This document shows positions 25,314-32,660 of a stretch of 40,672 nt of DNA, piece by piece. Numbering within the stretch: position 1 is the first letter of the stretch; every line of letters begins with the position of its first letter. Under the pieces are notes generated by a model. It did not search any database and was not told where the DNA came from. It saw only the letters and a list, made by a program, of their open reading frames with translations. The translations under genes were made by a program, and so were the position numbers. The stretch lies in assembly GCA_050251635.1 (NCBI GenBank), contig JBFWML010000018.1, positions 1 to 40,672 on the forward strand, read 5' to 3'. Source of the DNA: JBFWML01 sp050251635. Its GTDB lineage: Bacteria; Campylobacterota; Campylobacteria; Campylobacterales; SZUA-545.

Positions 25314-25913
25314 TTAATGCTCGATAGTCTCATCTTTTCCTTTAAAATCCGGAAAATGCCCGCACATACTCTCATAGGTCGTGTATTTCCGCAGCGCCTC
25401 CACCACCACTTCCAGCGGCTGGGCGTACAAACCCGGCAGATCGGATTCGTTCGGCCCCAGCGCAAAGGCCAGTTGCTCCACGGGCGGGGTGAACTGCGCG
25501 TTCACGCCCGGTTTGTTGCCCCGCGCGTCCAGGCGGTACCAGCCGTGGTTTTTGAGATAAACGGCGTTTAGGCCGTGCAGGCAGTAGATGCCTTCGCCGT
25601 ATTCAAAGCAGCTTAACCGCTGGTAGCAAAGCGCGGCGGGGATGCCATTGGCGCGCAATAGGGCCGCTAGCAGATGGCTTTTGGCGTAGCACCAGCCGGT
25701 GCCGCGTTCCAGCACTTCGCTGGCGGTGCAGGTGCCTGTTTGGGCTTTACTATCGCCGCTGTGGTGGATGCGATCGCGCACAAAGAGAAAGCAGTTTTTC
25801 GCCACCGCTTCGTCATCGGCGCTAGCCCCCGCCAACTCTTTGGCTTTGGCCGCCACCAGCGGGTGGGTGAAGTCGATCGTCTCGCTTGGGGCCAGAAAAT
25901 CGGCTGGGTTCAT
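25314..25913 (-). CDS. Transglutaminase-like cysteine protein
   Basis: A 199-residue protein with a transglutaminase-like (papain-fold) core. Cys75 lies in GTGWCYAKSHLLAALLRANGIPA, His113 in CLHGLNAVYL and Asp129 in WYRLDARGN, giving the Cys-His-Asp triad at normal spacing. There is no signal peptide, so it is probably cytoplasmic. Members act as peptidases or amide-forming enzymes. The substrate cannot be told from sequence. Its ATG overlaps the stop of the MDR oxidoreductase gene (ATGA). Confidence 0.88.
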   Translation of the reverse strand: MNPADFLAPSETIDFTHPLVAAKAKELAGASADDEAVAKNCFLFVRDRIHHSGDSKAQTGTCTASEVLERGTGWCYAKSHLLAALLRANGIPAALCYQRLSCFEYGEGIYCLHGLNAVYLKNHGWYRLDARGNKPGVNAQFTPPVEQLAFALGPNESDLPGLYAQPLEVVVEALRKYTTYESMCGHFPDFKGKDETIEH

Positions 25914-26884
25914 TGGGGCAGCCTGACAACCACATTGCCCAGTTTATGCCCGCCGTCCGCATAACGGTGGGCTTCGACAATCTGCTCAAAGTCCACAACC
26001 CGGCCGATCACCGGTCTGAATTTCCCCTCTTTAGCCAGCGTGGCCAGCAGGCGCACGTTTTCAATACTGCCCGATGCCGTGCCCACAACCACCCGTTTGT
26101 TGCCGATGAGCGACTGCCACGGGGCTGCCAGCATAGTCCCCAGCCCCGCCACCAGCAGCGCCAGACGGCCGCCGGGTTTGAGGGACTGTTTACAGCGGGC
26201 CAGGGAGAGGTTGCCCACGGTGTCGAAAATCGCGTCGTAGGTTTGGCCGTTTTGGGTGAAGTCGTTTTGGGCGTAGTTGATGACCGCATCGGCCCCCAGT
26301 GAGCGGACTAGCTCAGCATTGGCCCCGCCGCATACGGCAGTGACTTGCGCGCCCATAAACTTGGCCAGTTGCACCAAAGCCGAGCCCACCGCGCCGCTTG
26401 CGCCGTTGATCAAAACCGTTTCGCCGGGCTTGATGTGCGCCTTTTGCAGAAAAAACAGCGCCGTGGTGCCGCCAAAACAGAGCGCGGCGGCCTCTTCAAA
26501 GCTGATGTTTTCGGGTTTTGGCTCCACCGTGGCGTTTTCGGCAACACAGCAATACTCCGCGTGGCAGCCCATGGCCATATCGGTAAAGGCAAACACCGCG
26601 TCGCCGGGTCTAAACCGCGTCACGCTGTGGCCCACCGCCTCCACCACCCCGGAAAGTTCGGTGCCCAGCACAGGCTGCCTGGGGCCGCCAAACCCCAGCG
26701 CCAAACGCATCAAAAACGCAAACCCCGCAGGCACGCGAAGCCCCCGCACACGGCTATCGCCCGCCGAAACGGTGGTGGCCAAAACCCTGATCAGCAGCTC
26801 GTTGTCCTTGGGGGCGGGTTTGGGCACCTCGCGGATCTGGACCACCTCGGGCGGGCCGTATTTTTCACAGATGGCGGCTTTCAT
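25910..26884 (-). CDS. NAD(P)-dependent alcohol dehydrogenase / quinone oxidoreductase (MDR superfamily)
   Basis: A 324-residue medium-chain dehydrogenase/reductase. The N-terminal GroES-like domain starts MKAAICEKYGPPEVVQIREVPKPAP. The Rossmann domain has ILINGASGAVGSALVQLAKFMGAQVTAV, the zinc-independent quinone oxidoreductase pattern. The four-cysteine structural zinc loop of zinc ADHs is absent. The likely reaction is NADPH-dependent reduction of quinones or enones, with the substrate unknown. The ATG at 26884 lies 17 bases after the DUF2461 gene. It probably belongs to one long minus-strand unit starting at rlmA. Confidence 0.9.
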   Translation of the reverse strand: MKAAICEKYGPPEVVQIREVPKPAPKDNELLIRVLATTVSAGDSRVRGLRVPAGFAFLMRLALGFGGPRQPVLGTELSGVVEAVGHSVTRFRPGDAVFAFTDMAMGCHAEYCCVAENATVEPKPENISFEEAAALCFGGTTALFFLQKAHIKPGETVLINGASGAVGSALVQLAKFMGAQVTAVCGGANAELVRSLGADAVINYAQNDFTQNGQTYDAIFDTVGNLSLARCKQSLKPGGRLALLVAGLGTMLAAPWQSLIGNKRVVVGTASGSIENVRLLATLAKEGKFRPVIGRVVDFEQIVEAHRYADGGHKLGNVVVRLPQ

Positions 26885-26901
26885 AGTCTCTCCTTCCGGT
26901 T

Positions 26902-27537
26902 TTATTTAAACAACCTATAGATCGGTGCCAACGCCTCAAACTCCAAGCGAATGCGACCCTCCAGATCGGGCCGGAAGAAAAGCGGCGTATAGGGTTCGAT
27001 CTGCACGAAATAAAAGTTCTTCATGGTAAAAAACGGCAGAAGCGCTTCGGGGGTGCCCACCGGGGTTTTGACGGGCCGCGCGCGGCGTTCGCCCTGCAAC
27101 GCAAAGCCCGCTTCTTCAGCCGCCTGAAGCGCCTTTAGAAACCGATCGGGGCTTTGTAGCGCACGGCTTCGGATGGGGTCGAGCGATCTCGATTTAGCCG
27201 CGTAAAAACCCATGCCGTAGCGCCAGCCGCTTGGGGAAATTTCCACATAAAAGGCAGGTTTTTCGCTCCATTCGCCTTCGTGGCGGAACACCAGCCACGC
27301 AACCGTATGGTAAGGCGACTTGTCTTTGCTAAAACGCGTGTCGCGGTTGGGGCGGGAGAATTTGAGCTGCAGCGCCGGGTCGATCGCTTCGATCGCGGGA
27401 GCCAGCGCCGCGCCCAAGGCTTTGAGCGGTTCGCTCACCTGCTTTTTGTAACGCGATCGGTTAAGGTCGAACCACTCTTTGGAGTTGTTTTCCCGCAGCG
27501 CTTTGAGCAGCTCGGGCATTTCGGGGGTAAAGTGCAT
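26902..27537 (-). CDS. DUF2461 family protein
   Basis: A 211-residue protein of the DUF2461 (TIGR02453) family. It shows the N-terminal LKALRENNSKEWFDLNRSRYKK, the central RPNRDTRFSKDKSPYHT, and SPSGWRYGMGFYAAKSRSL, which are family hallmarks. It is cytoplasmic, with no membrane segment. Biochemical function is unknown. The ATG at 27537 has AAAGGA just upstream, following the stop of the radical SAM gene by 9 bases. Confidence 0.9.
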   Translation of the reverse strand: MHFTPEMPELLKALRENNSKEWFDLNRSRYKKQVSEPLKALGAALAPAIEAIDPALQLKFSRPNRDTRFSKDKSPYHTVAWLVFRHEGEWSEKPAFYVEISPSGWRYGMGFYAAKSRSLDPIRSRALQSPDRFLKALQAAEEAGFALQGERRARPVKTPVGTPEALLPFFTMKNFYFVQIEPYTPLFFRPDLEGRIRLEFEALAPIYRLFK

Positions 27538-27546
27538 GGTTTTCCT

Positions 27547-28764
27547 TTAGCGAATCATCCCGTCTTCGGGGGTCAGCGGCGCGCGCATCGTTTCGCGGAT
27601 GGTGTCCATGCCGTTGTAAAACTCCCGCATCATCGCCGAGGCGATCAGCGCACCCTTGGGAGTGACGCCGTTTGCGTCGTAGGCTCCGGCCAGTTTTAGA
27701 AGCGCCGTTTCGGGCCAGAGGGTTTTTTGGGGCGTTTTCAGGCCGAAGAGCTCAACCATAGCGCGGTAGCGGGCAATGGCGGGGCCGTCAAAGGTCGCGG
27801 CGCGGGTCACCCCCGAAAGCCCCGCTTCGATCCGGCGGGCGTATTCGGGCAGGGAAAAGGTGTTGGCGTACAACCTGCCGCCCAAAAAGCTAAAGGCCCC
27901 GCTGCCCAGCCCCACATATTCGTCGCGCTCGATCACGTATTCGTCAATGATCCCCTCCCCCGCCAGCGACCACGCCCAAGCCGAACGCTGCACATACCGG
28001 CCCGCCAAAACCTTGGCAATCAGGCCGAAAAACCGCGCTTCGCGTTCAAAGGAAAGCGCCCCCCACCGCTTTTTAAGCTGCACCCCCAGCACCGGAGAGT
28101 ACATCAGCGGATAAAAGGTGATCTGCTCCGGGCGCAGGCACAGAAGCGTATGGAGATCTTCGAGCAGTTCGGCCTCGGTCTGATCGGGGTAGTTGTAGAT
28201 CATATCGACGTTTAGCGCGTCAAAACGGCCCACGGCCCTGGCGACCTTTTCGTACTGTGCCGCGCCGGAGCCGAACTTTTCGTAGCGGCCCATCTGTCTC
28301 AGATGGCGGTCGTTAAAACTCTGCTCCCCCACCGACAGGCGGCTAATGCGGCCGTCAAAGCGCGTATCTTCCAAGTCGGCCAGATGAACCGGATCGCTTT
28401 CGCAGGAGATCTCCTTGATGCCAAAAAGCGAGCGGATCAGGTCGATCGTCTCAGCCAGTTCGCCGGGTAAAACCGTGGTCGTTCCGCCGCCAAAATAGGC
28501 CGCGTCAAAACGGTAGCCCAGCGCATGAACATTCAAAATCTCCCGCCGCAGCAACGCAAAGTACCGCCGCGCGCTGGGTTCGTGGAAGCGGAATTTATGA
28601 AACGAACAGTAGGGGCAAAGCATCAAACAAAAGGGGATATGCACATAGAGCAGCCGGGGTTTGTCGTCCGTTGCGGCGGGGAAAGCGCCGCCAAAGGGCG
28701 AAAGCCGCAACTGTTGTTTGGCGGCGGCTTTCACCAGCAGCGCCGCTAGGGTTGCGGCGTTCAC
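27547..28764 (-). CDS. HemN/HemW-like radical SAM protein
   Basis: A 405-residue radical SAM protein of the coproporphyrinogen III dehydrogenase superfamily. The cluster motif is HIPFCLMLCPYCSF (CxxxCxxC). It lacks the CxC form seen in true HemN. The second SAM motif is YFGGGTTTVL, and SVGEQSFNDRHLRQMGR replaces the usual GVQSF. A HemN_C-like domain with SFLGGRLYANTFSLPEYARRIEAG is at the C-terminus. These point to a HemW/HutW-like role in haem handling rather than a certain oxidase. The GTG start at 28764 overlaps the upstream stop. The substrate is not certain, so no symbol is given. Confidence 0.85.
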   Translation of the reverse strand: MNAATLAALLVKAAAKQQLRLSPFGGAFPAATDDKPRLLYVHIPFCLMLCPYCSFHKFRFHEPSARRYFALLRREILNVHALGYRFDAAYFGGGTTTVLPGELAETIDLIRSLFGIKEISCESDPVHLADLEDTRFDGRISRLSVGEQSFNDRHLRQMGRYEKFGSGAAQYEKVARAVGRFDALNVDMIYNYPDQTEAELLEDLHTLLCLRPEQITFYPLMYSPVLGVQLKKRWGALSFEREARFFGLIAKVLAGRYVQRSAWAWSLAGEGIIDEYVIERDEYVGLGSGAFSFLGGRLYANTFSLPEYARRIEAGLSGVTRAATFDGPAIARYRAMVELFGLKTPQKTLWPETALLKLAGAYDANGVTPKGALIASAMMREFYNGMDTIRETMRAPLTPEDGMIR

Positions 28765-29372
28765 TGCGGCACCGGAAGCCGCCAGTTAAACTTGACCGCC
28801 ATCATCCGCAAAACAATTCCGGCGGCCATCAACCCCAGCGCCCACAGGTGGTTAAAGTGCGCAAAAAGGTCGATCAGCAGCACCGCCAGACCGATTAAAA
28901 GCGCGACGCTGCCGTAAAACTCGCTGGTTAAGATGGCCGGAACGCGGTTAAGCAGCACGTCGCGCACCACGCCGCCGCCCACGGCGGTAATCAGCGCCAT
29001 CAGCAGCACGGCGGCGGTGTTAAGCCCCGCATCCAGCGCCACCAATGCGCCGGTAATGGCAAAGGAGCTTAAGCCCACCGCATCGGTGAGAATAAACAGT
29101 TTGTGGCGGTCGATCTCGCGGCGGTGCAGGCGCAGCAGCAGCGCGGCGGCCGTGACGATCGCCACCGTGAGGGCCGGATAGGTTTCGCGGAAGGTAAAGG
29201 GCGTTGTGTTGGCCACCAGATCGCGCAAAATCCCGCCGCCCAGCGCCGTTAAAAAGGCAATCAGAAAAATCCCCAGCCAGTCTAAACGGCTACGCACCGC
29301 CGCCAGATAACCGCTCAGCGCAAAGGCCGCAATCCCCAAAATATCCACCCACAAAAAGAGCAGTTCGTTCAC
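28761..29372 (-). CDS. TRIC-type (UPF0126/YadS) cation channel family membrane protein
   Basis: A 203-residue protein with seven hydrophobic segments and an internal duplication. Each half carries the GGG..RD motif: ALGGGILRDLVANTTPF and AVGGGVVRDVLLNRVPAIL. This is the bacterial TRIC/UPF0126 signature. Structures of prokaryotic TRIC proteins show trimeric potassium-permeable pores. The physiological role here is inferred only. The GTG start at 29372 overlaps the rlmA stop (GTGA). Confidence 0.92.
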   Translation of the reverse strand: MNELLFLWVDILGIAAFALSGYLAAVRSRLDWLGIFLIAFLTALGGGILRDLVANTTPFTFRETYPALTVAIVTAAALLLRLHRREIDRHKLFILTDAVGLSSFAITGALVALDAGLNTAAVLLMALITAVGGGVVRDVLLNRVPAILTSEFYGSVALLIGLAVLLIDLFAHFNHLWALGLMAAGIVLRMMAVKFNWRLPVPQ

Positions 29373-30208
29373 ACCCGCGCCTTATAAGCCAAAAATGTCA
29401 CCGACCCGCCCACCAAGCAGGGTTCATCCAAAGCGGCTATTTTAGCCTGCAAATCCGCCGGATTGTGATGCCACGCGCTTGGCCCCATGCCGACCAGTTG
29501 CATGGCAGCCGCGCGATTTAGGCGCATCTCAAAATCCAGCCGGGTTTCGCCAAGCGGCTCAAAATAGGGCAAAAGCTGATCGCTTAAGCGTTCGCGTTTT
29601 TGCGGATCGACGCCTATGAGCCCCAGCGCATCCACTAGCGTTTGCAGATGTTCGTCGTTGGGCACCACCACCATCAGCGTACCGCCGGGTTTGAGCACGC
29701 GGCGCAGTTCGGCCCCGTTGCGCGGGGCAAAAAGGTTGACGGCCAGGTCGATCGAGCCGCTTTGAAGCGGCAAAGCCCGCCAGATATCGCAGCCGATCGC
29801 CGCGATATTTTCGTGGGCTTTGGCCGCGCGTTTCAGGGCCGCCTTGGAGCTGTCCAGCGCCACGCCGAAGCTGTGCGGCAATGCCGAAAGCAAGCGGGAA
29901 AGATACCACCCCACCCCCGCGCCCGCATCGGCAATCGCGCCGCCCTTGTCGCCCAGCGCTTCGCGCGATAGTTCGATCAGTTTGGCGGCAATGGGTTCGT
30001 AGTGGCCCGCGTTTAAAAAATCCTGCCTTGATTGCACCATCTGTGCGTTTTCGGCGGCAGTTTTTTGCGCGCCGCTTAGCAGCATGGCGTACCCTTGGCG
30101 GGCTAGATCAAAGCTGTGGTTTTGGGCGCAGACAAGACGGTTTTGATCCTGCGCGAGCGCACCGTTACAATGTGGACAGCTTAAAAGCTTAACGATTTGA
30201 GGTTGCAA
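29369..30208 (-). CDS. rlmA: 23S rRNA (guanine-N1)-methyltransferase RlmA-like
   Basis: A 279-residue SAM-dependent methyltransferase. The N-terminal zinc finger has Cys11, Cys14, Cys27 and His31 (CPHC, CAQNHSFD). A linker AENAQMVQSRQDFLNAGHYEPIA matches the RlmA family, and the SAM motif is ADAGAGVGWYLSRLL. It modifies a guanine in hairpin 35 of 23S rRNA (G745 or G748), affecting the peptide exit tunnel. The exact position is not inferable. The TTG start at 30208 has AAGGG five bases upstream. It heads the minus-strand run to 24732. Confidence 0.85.
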   Translation of the reverse strand: MQPQIVKLLSCPHCNGALAQDQNRLVCAQNHSFDLARQGYAMLLSGAQKTAAENAQMVQSRQDFLNAGHYEPIAAKLIELSREALGDKGGAIADAGAGVGWYLSRLLSALPHSFGVALDSSKAALKRAAKAHENIAAIGCDIWRALPLQSGSIDLAVNLFAPRNGAELRRVLKPGGTLMVVVPNDEHLQTLVDALGLIGVDPQKRERLSDQLLPYFEPLGETRLDFEMRLNRAAAMQLVGMGPSAWHHNPADLQAKIAALDEPCLVGGSVTFLAYKARV

Positions 30209-30260
30209 AAAAGCCCTTTTTGTTGCTGTGCAATCCTAGCTAAAGGGGTATGATGTCGCC

Positions 30261-31421
30261 ATGAAAAATCCCCATTCACGCCTGCTCAAACTGACCCTTT
30301 TACTCATAGCCAGCCTCACGGTGCTCTCAGGCGCGACGATCGCCACCAGTCTGCCGGGTATTGCCAGCCACTTCGCCCACGAAGAGGGCGCGCAGATGCT
30401 TTCGCGCCTGATTCTCACCGCTCCGGCGCTCACCATTGCGCTCATTGCGCCCTTTGCGGGGCTGCTGATTCACCGCTACGGGCGGCTGCGGCCCGTTTAC
30501 GCCGGACTCGTTGTCTATGCCATTGCCGGAACTTCGGGGCTGATCGCCGAAACCCTCATGGGGCTGATTTGGGGCCGTATTGGGCTAGGGATCGCCACGG
30601 CGGTGATGATGACGGCGGGCACCGTGCTGGTGGGCGACTACTTTAGCCACGAAGCGCGGCAGAAGTTTTTGGGGCTTCAGGGGGCGTTTATTGCGCTGGG
30701 CGGCGTGATGTTTATGACGGCGGGCGGGTTTTTGAGCGATATTCACTGGCGCGCGCCCTTTGCGGTGTACGCCGCTTCGCTGCTGCTCATTCCGCTGGTG
30801 TTTTGGAAGCTGTACGAACCGCGCCATGCAAGCGCCGAACCCGAAGCGCCCACGCTAGAGGCGGCAAACGCGAAGCTCTGGCCCGTTTTTACCACCGCTT
30901 TTTTGACAATGGTGGTCTTTTATATTGTGCCCACGCAGTTTCCCTTCGTGGTGATTGACTATATGGGCGGCACGGGCAAGGAGGCGGGTTTTGCCATGAG
31001 CATGGTGCCGCTGTTTGCGGCGATCGGCTCGGTTTCCTACCACCGCGTGCGCAAACGCCTGAGCGTGGGGCAGATTTACACGGTTGTCTTTTTGATGCTG
31101 GGCGTGGGGCTAGGCGTGGTGGGGCTGGCCGAAGCCCTGTGGCAGACCTTTGCGCCGCTGATACTCGCAGGTTTTGGGCTGGGGCTTTCGCTGGCCAATA
31201 CGCAGGTGTGGTTTTTGGAGCGCGCCCCGGCGGCCAAACGGGCCAAGCTGGCCGGGTTTTTTACCGCCAGCCTCTTTTTGGGGCAGTTCTGTTCGCCGCT
31301 GTTGGTGCAGCCCTTTTTGAGCTTTTTAGAGCTGCATTATGTCTTTAGCCTCTTTGGTGCAACGCTGCTGGCGGCGGGTTTTGCCCTGCTAATCGGCCTA
31401 AGAGTGCGCCGTGCAGTTTGA
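30261..31421 (+). CDS. Major facilitator superfamily transporter
   Basis: A 386-residue protein with about twelve hydrophobic helices and the MFS loop-2/3 motif GLLIHRYGRLRPVYAGL. Drug:H+ antiporter-like features include SRLILTAPALTIALIAPFAG and the motif-C-like GLQGAFIALGGVMFMTAGGFLSD. The cargo is unknown. The ATG at 30261 is preceded by a -10-like TATGAT (30249-30254) and by a tiny frame ATG-ATG-TCG-CCA-TGA (30250-30264) whose stop overlaps the start. It reads divergently from rlmA, 52 bases apart. Confidence 0.9.
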   Translation: MKNPHSRLLKLTLLLIASLTVLSGATIATSLPGIASHFAHEEGAQMLSRLILTAPALTIALIAPFAGLLIHRYGRLRPVYAGLVVYAIAGTSGLIAETLMGLIWGRIGLGIATAVMMTAGTVLVGDYFSHEARQKFLGLQGAFIALGGVMFMTAGGFLSDIHWRAPFAVYAASLLLIPLVFWKLYEPRHASAEPEAPTLEAANAKLWPVFTTAFLTMVVFYIVPTQFPFVVIDYMGGTGKEAGFAMSMVPLFAAIGSVSYHRVRKRLSVGQIYTVVFLMLGVGLGVVGLAEALWQTFAPLILAGFGLGLSLANTQVWFLERAPAAKRAKLAGFFTASLFLGQFCSPLLVQPFLSFLELHYVFSLFGATLLAAGFALLIGLRVRRAV

Positions 31422-31776
31422 ACGCGACCAAACCCACCCGCTTTTTATCCGCGCCCGCCGGGTCTGTTTAGATCAAAACCTGCGGGAACAAAAAAGCGAA
31501 AATATCACCAGCTACTTTGCGCGCGAAGGGGGCGTGTGTTACCTGCGCATCAAAAACGGCGCGCTGATCATCGGCCTCTTTCGCGGCGCGGCCTTGCAGG
31601 CGGAGTATCCGTTTTTGACCGGCAAAGGCAAGGTGCTGCGCCAGTGGATCGTTCAGGACACGCTGGATGAAACGCTGCTAAATGAGCTGATCGAAAAGAC
31701 GGTGATTTTAAATATTGAGGCGGAGGAGAAGCGGCGGTTTAGGTGCCGATCAAAGCCAGCTTCCCAGTCCGATTAG
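31411..31776 (+). CDS. DUF1801/YdhG-like small protein
   Basis: A 121-residue protein with GVCYLRIKNGALIIGLFRGAAL and VLRQWIVQDTLDETLLNELIEKTVILN, which resemble the core of DUF1801 (YdhG-like) domains. The assignment is moderate. The GTG at 31411 overlaps the MFS stop by 11 bases, so translation is likely coupled. The last ~10 residues (CRSKPASQSD) are encoded by the left copy of the direct repeat at 31749-31773, antisense to a GIY-YIG C-terminal remnant. That end is therefore probably not ancestral to the domain. Confidence 0.65.
   Translation: MQFERDQTHPLFIRARRVCLDQNLREQKSENITSYFAREGGVCYLRIKNGALIIGLFRGAALQAEYPFLTGKGKVLRQWIVQDTLDETLLNELIEKTVILNIEAEEKRRFRCRSKPASQSD
31739..31774 (-). pseudogene. 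Remnant of the 3' end of a GIY-YIG endonuclease gene
   Basis: On the minus strand, 31774-31739 reads NRTGKLALIGT then TAA. This matches the DRAGKLALI segment of the neighbouring GIY-YIG gene at both DNA and protein level, but here the stop follows at once. It looks like the original C-terminus of that gene, left behind when the vapBC segment entered. There is no upstream coding portion. The left direct repeat lies within it. Confidence 0.6.
31749..31773. repeat. Left direct repeat flanking the vapBC cassette
   Basis: 25 bases beginning ATCAAAGCCAGCTTCCC, identical at 23 of 25 positions to 32416-32440; the first 17 are perfect. The copies are in the same orientation, 642 bases apart, and the interval holds only promoter, vapB and vapC. 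Both copies encode, on the minus strand, the end of a GIY-YIG protein. Confidence 0.85.
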
Positions 31777-31788
31777 TTCGGCTTTTTC
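31769..31788 (+). terminator. Possible intrinsic terminator after the MFS/DUF1801 genes
   Basis: CCGA (31769-31772) can pair with TCGG (31778-31781) around a 5-base loop, followed by CTTTTTCC. The stem is only 4 bp, or 6 bp with a bulge if AG/CT is added, so it is weak. It overlaps the stop codons of both the DUF1801-like gene and vapC. Confidence 0.3.
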
Positions 31789-32153
31789 CTAAAGTATTTC
31801 ACGCCCTCAAGCCCTTCAAAGTCATCATCCTGCGTCCAGAGCGTTGCGCTGTGGTGCCGCGCGGTGGCGTAGATAAGACTGTCGGCCATGGGTAGTTTGC
31901 GGGTTGCGGATAGCTTGGCCGCCTCCAGCGCCAGCGTGGCGTCAACCGCAACAACCCGTCCTTGCTGCATAGCAGCCACGGCCATGAGCGCCGATTGTTC
32001 ATTTCGGTGGCGAAGTACCCATTTGAACACCTCATAAAGCGAAACAGTCGAAACGACTAGGCTATCAGTGCTTTCGATCGCCTCCGCAAACAATTCAGCG
32101 CGATCAGAACCCTCGAAATACTCCAGCCAACCGCTGGTATCCACCACATTCAC
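31773..32153 (-). CDS. vapC: VapC-like PIN-domain toxin
   Basis: A 126-residue PIN-domain ribonuclease. The acidic active-site residues are Asp5 (NVVDTSGW), Glu41 (SLYEVFK), Asp91 (MADSLIYATAR) and Asp109/Asp111 (WTQDDDFEGL). Such toxins cut tRNA or rRNA. The target is unknown. The GTG start overlaps the vapB stop (GTGA), the standard coupled antitoxin-toxin arrangement. The stop codon begins at the last base of the left direct repeat. Catalytic residues all appear intact, so the toxin is probably functional. Confidence 0.93.
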   Translation of the reverse strand: MNVVDTSGWLEYFEGSDRAELFAEAIESTDSLVVSTVSLYEVFKWVLRHRNEQSALMAVAAMQQGRVVAVDATLALEAAKLSATRKLPMADSLIYATARHHSATLWTQDDDFEGLEGVKYFRKKPN

Positions 32154-32356
32154 AGGCGATCGGCTTCGCGCTCGAAGTCCACGGGCATTCCCTTTAAAAA
32201 CCCGCGTTTTGTGGCGATCGGCTCTATTTTGACCAGCTCAATGCGCCCTTCATAGGCGATCGCTTGAAGGCGTTGGCCTTCCGAAATACCCAGTTCATTA
32301 CGGATTTTTTTGGGGATGACAACTTGATACTTGGGTGAAACGACAACAGTTTCCAT
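32150..32356 (-). CDS. vapB: VapB-like AbrB/MazE-type antitoxin
   Basis: A 68-residue antitoxin. The N-terminal swapped-hairpin AbrB DNA-binding domain METVVVSPKYQVVIPKKIRNELGISEGQ is followed by a C-terminal tail (RGFLKGMPVDFEREADRL) expected to wrap the PIN toxin. It should neutralise VapC and autorepress its own promoter. The near-consensus promoter lies just upstream at 32383-32411, with the palindrome TATCGATA inside. Its first 59 bases overlap, in another frame, the altered 3' tail of the GIY-YIG gene. Confidence 0.93.
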   Translation of the reverse strand: METVVVSPKYQVVIPKKIRNELGISEGQRLQAIAYEGRIELVKIEPIATKRGFLKGMPVDFEREADRL

Positions 32357-32660
32357 GATCGATCCGTTTTTGTTTTACGGGTATTGTATCGATAGCATTA
32401 TCAGGTGTCAACTGTATCAAAGCCAGCTTCCCGGCCCGATCCAGACGCTTAATCGCCATCTCCCGGCGAAGCGCATCACCCCTTTGAAGATTGTTTTCCT
32501 GATACACCAACTCCACCGGACGGCGAACGCGGGTGTATTTGGCCCCTTTGCCTTCGTTGTGGGTTTTTAGCCGCGCCGCCACATCGACGGCCACGCCCGT
32601 GTAAAGCGTGCCGTCGTTGCAGCGCAGCAGGTAAACGCTCCAGCTCTTAGTAGATGCCAA
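32298..32660 (-). CDS. GIY-YIG (YhbQ/UPF0213-like) protein with foreign C-terminal tail
   Basis: A small GIY-YIG nuclease-fold protein: SVYLLRCNDGTLYTGVAVDVAARLKTH, HNEGKGAKYTRVRRPVELVY and MAIKRLDRAGKLALI. The core resembles the UPF0213 family of about 85-100 residues. After LALI it runs 38 residues further (QLTPDNAIDTIP...SSCHPQKNP) through the vapBC promoter and the start of vapB. This tail has no family resemblance. The start is uncertain: no ATG is present, and I chose TTG at 32660, which overlaps the hpf stop by 14 bases and gives 120 residues. A longer frame to 32723 reads inside hpf. Confidence 0.75.
   Translation of the reverse strand: MASTKSWSVYLLRCNDGTLYTGVAVDVAARLKTHNEGKGAKYTRVRRPVELVYQENNLQRGDALRREMAIKRLDRAGKLALIQLTPDNAIDTIPVKQKRIDHGNCCRFTQVSSCHPQKNP
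32383..32411 (-). promoter_or_regulatory. Near-consensus sigma-70 promoter of vapBC with palindromic operator candidate
   Basis: On the minus strand, TTGACA (32411-32406), a 17-base spacer and TACAAT (32388-32383) form an almost perfect promoter, the best in the window. Transcription would start near 32376, 20 bases before the vapB ATG. TATCGATA (32387-32394) between and over the -10 is a palindrome that VapB could bind. The -35 is only 4 bases from the right direct repeat, so the promoter belongs to the cassette. Confidence 0.8.
32416..32440. repeat. Right direct repeat flanking the vapBC cassette
   Basis: 25 bases beginning ATCAAAGCCAGCTTCCC, differing from the left copy (31749-31773) at only two positions (A/G and T/C). 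It sits within the coding sequence of the GIY-YIG gene and encodes its RAGKLALI segment. Confidence 0.85.
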
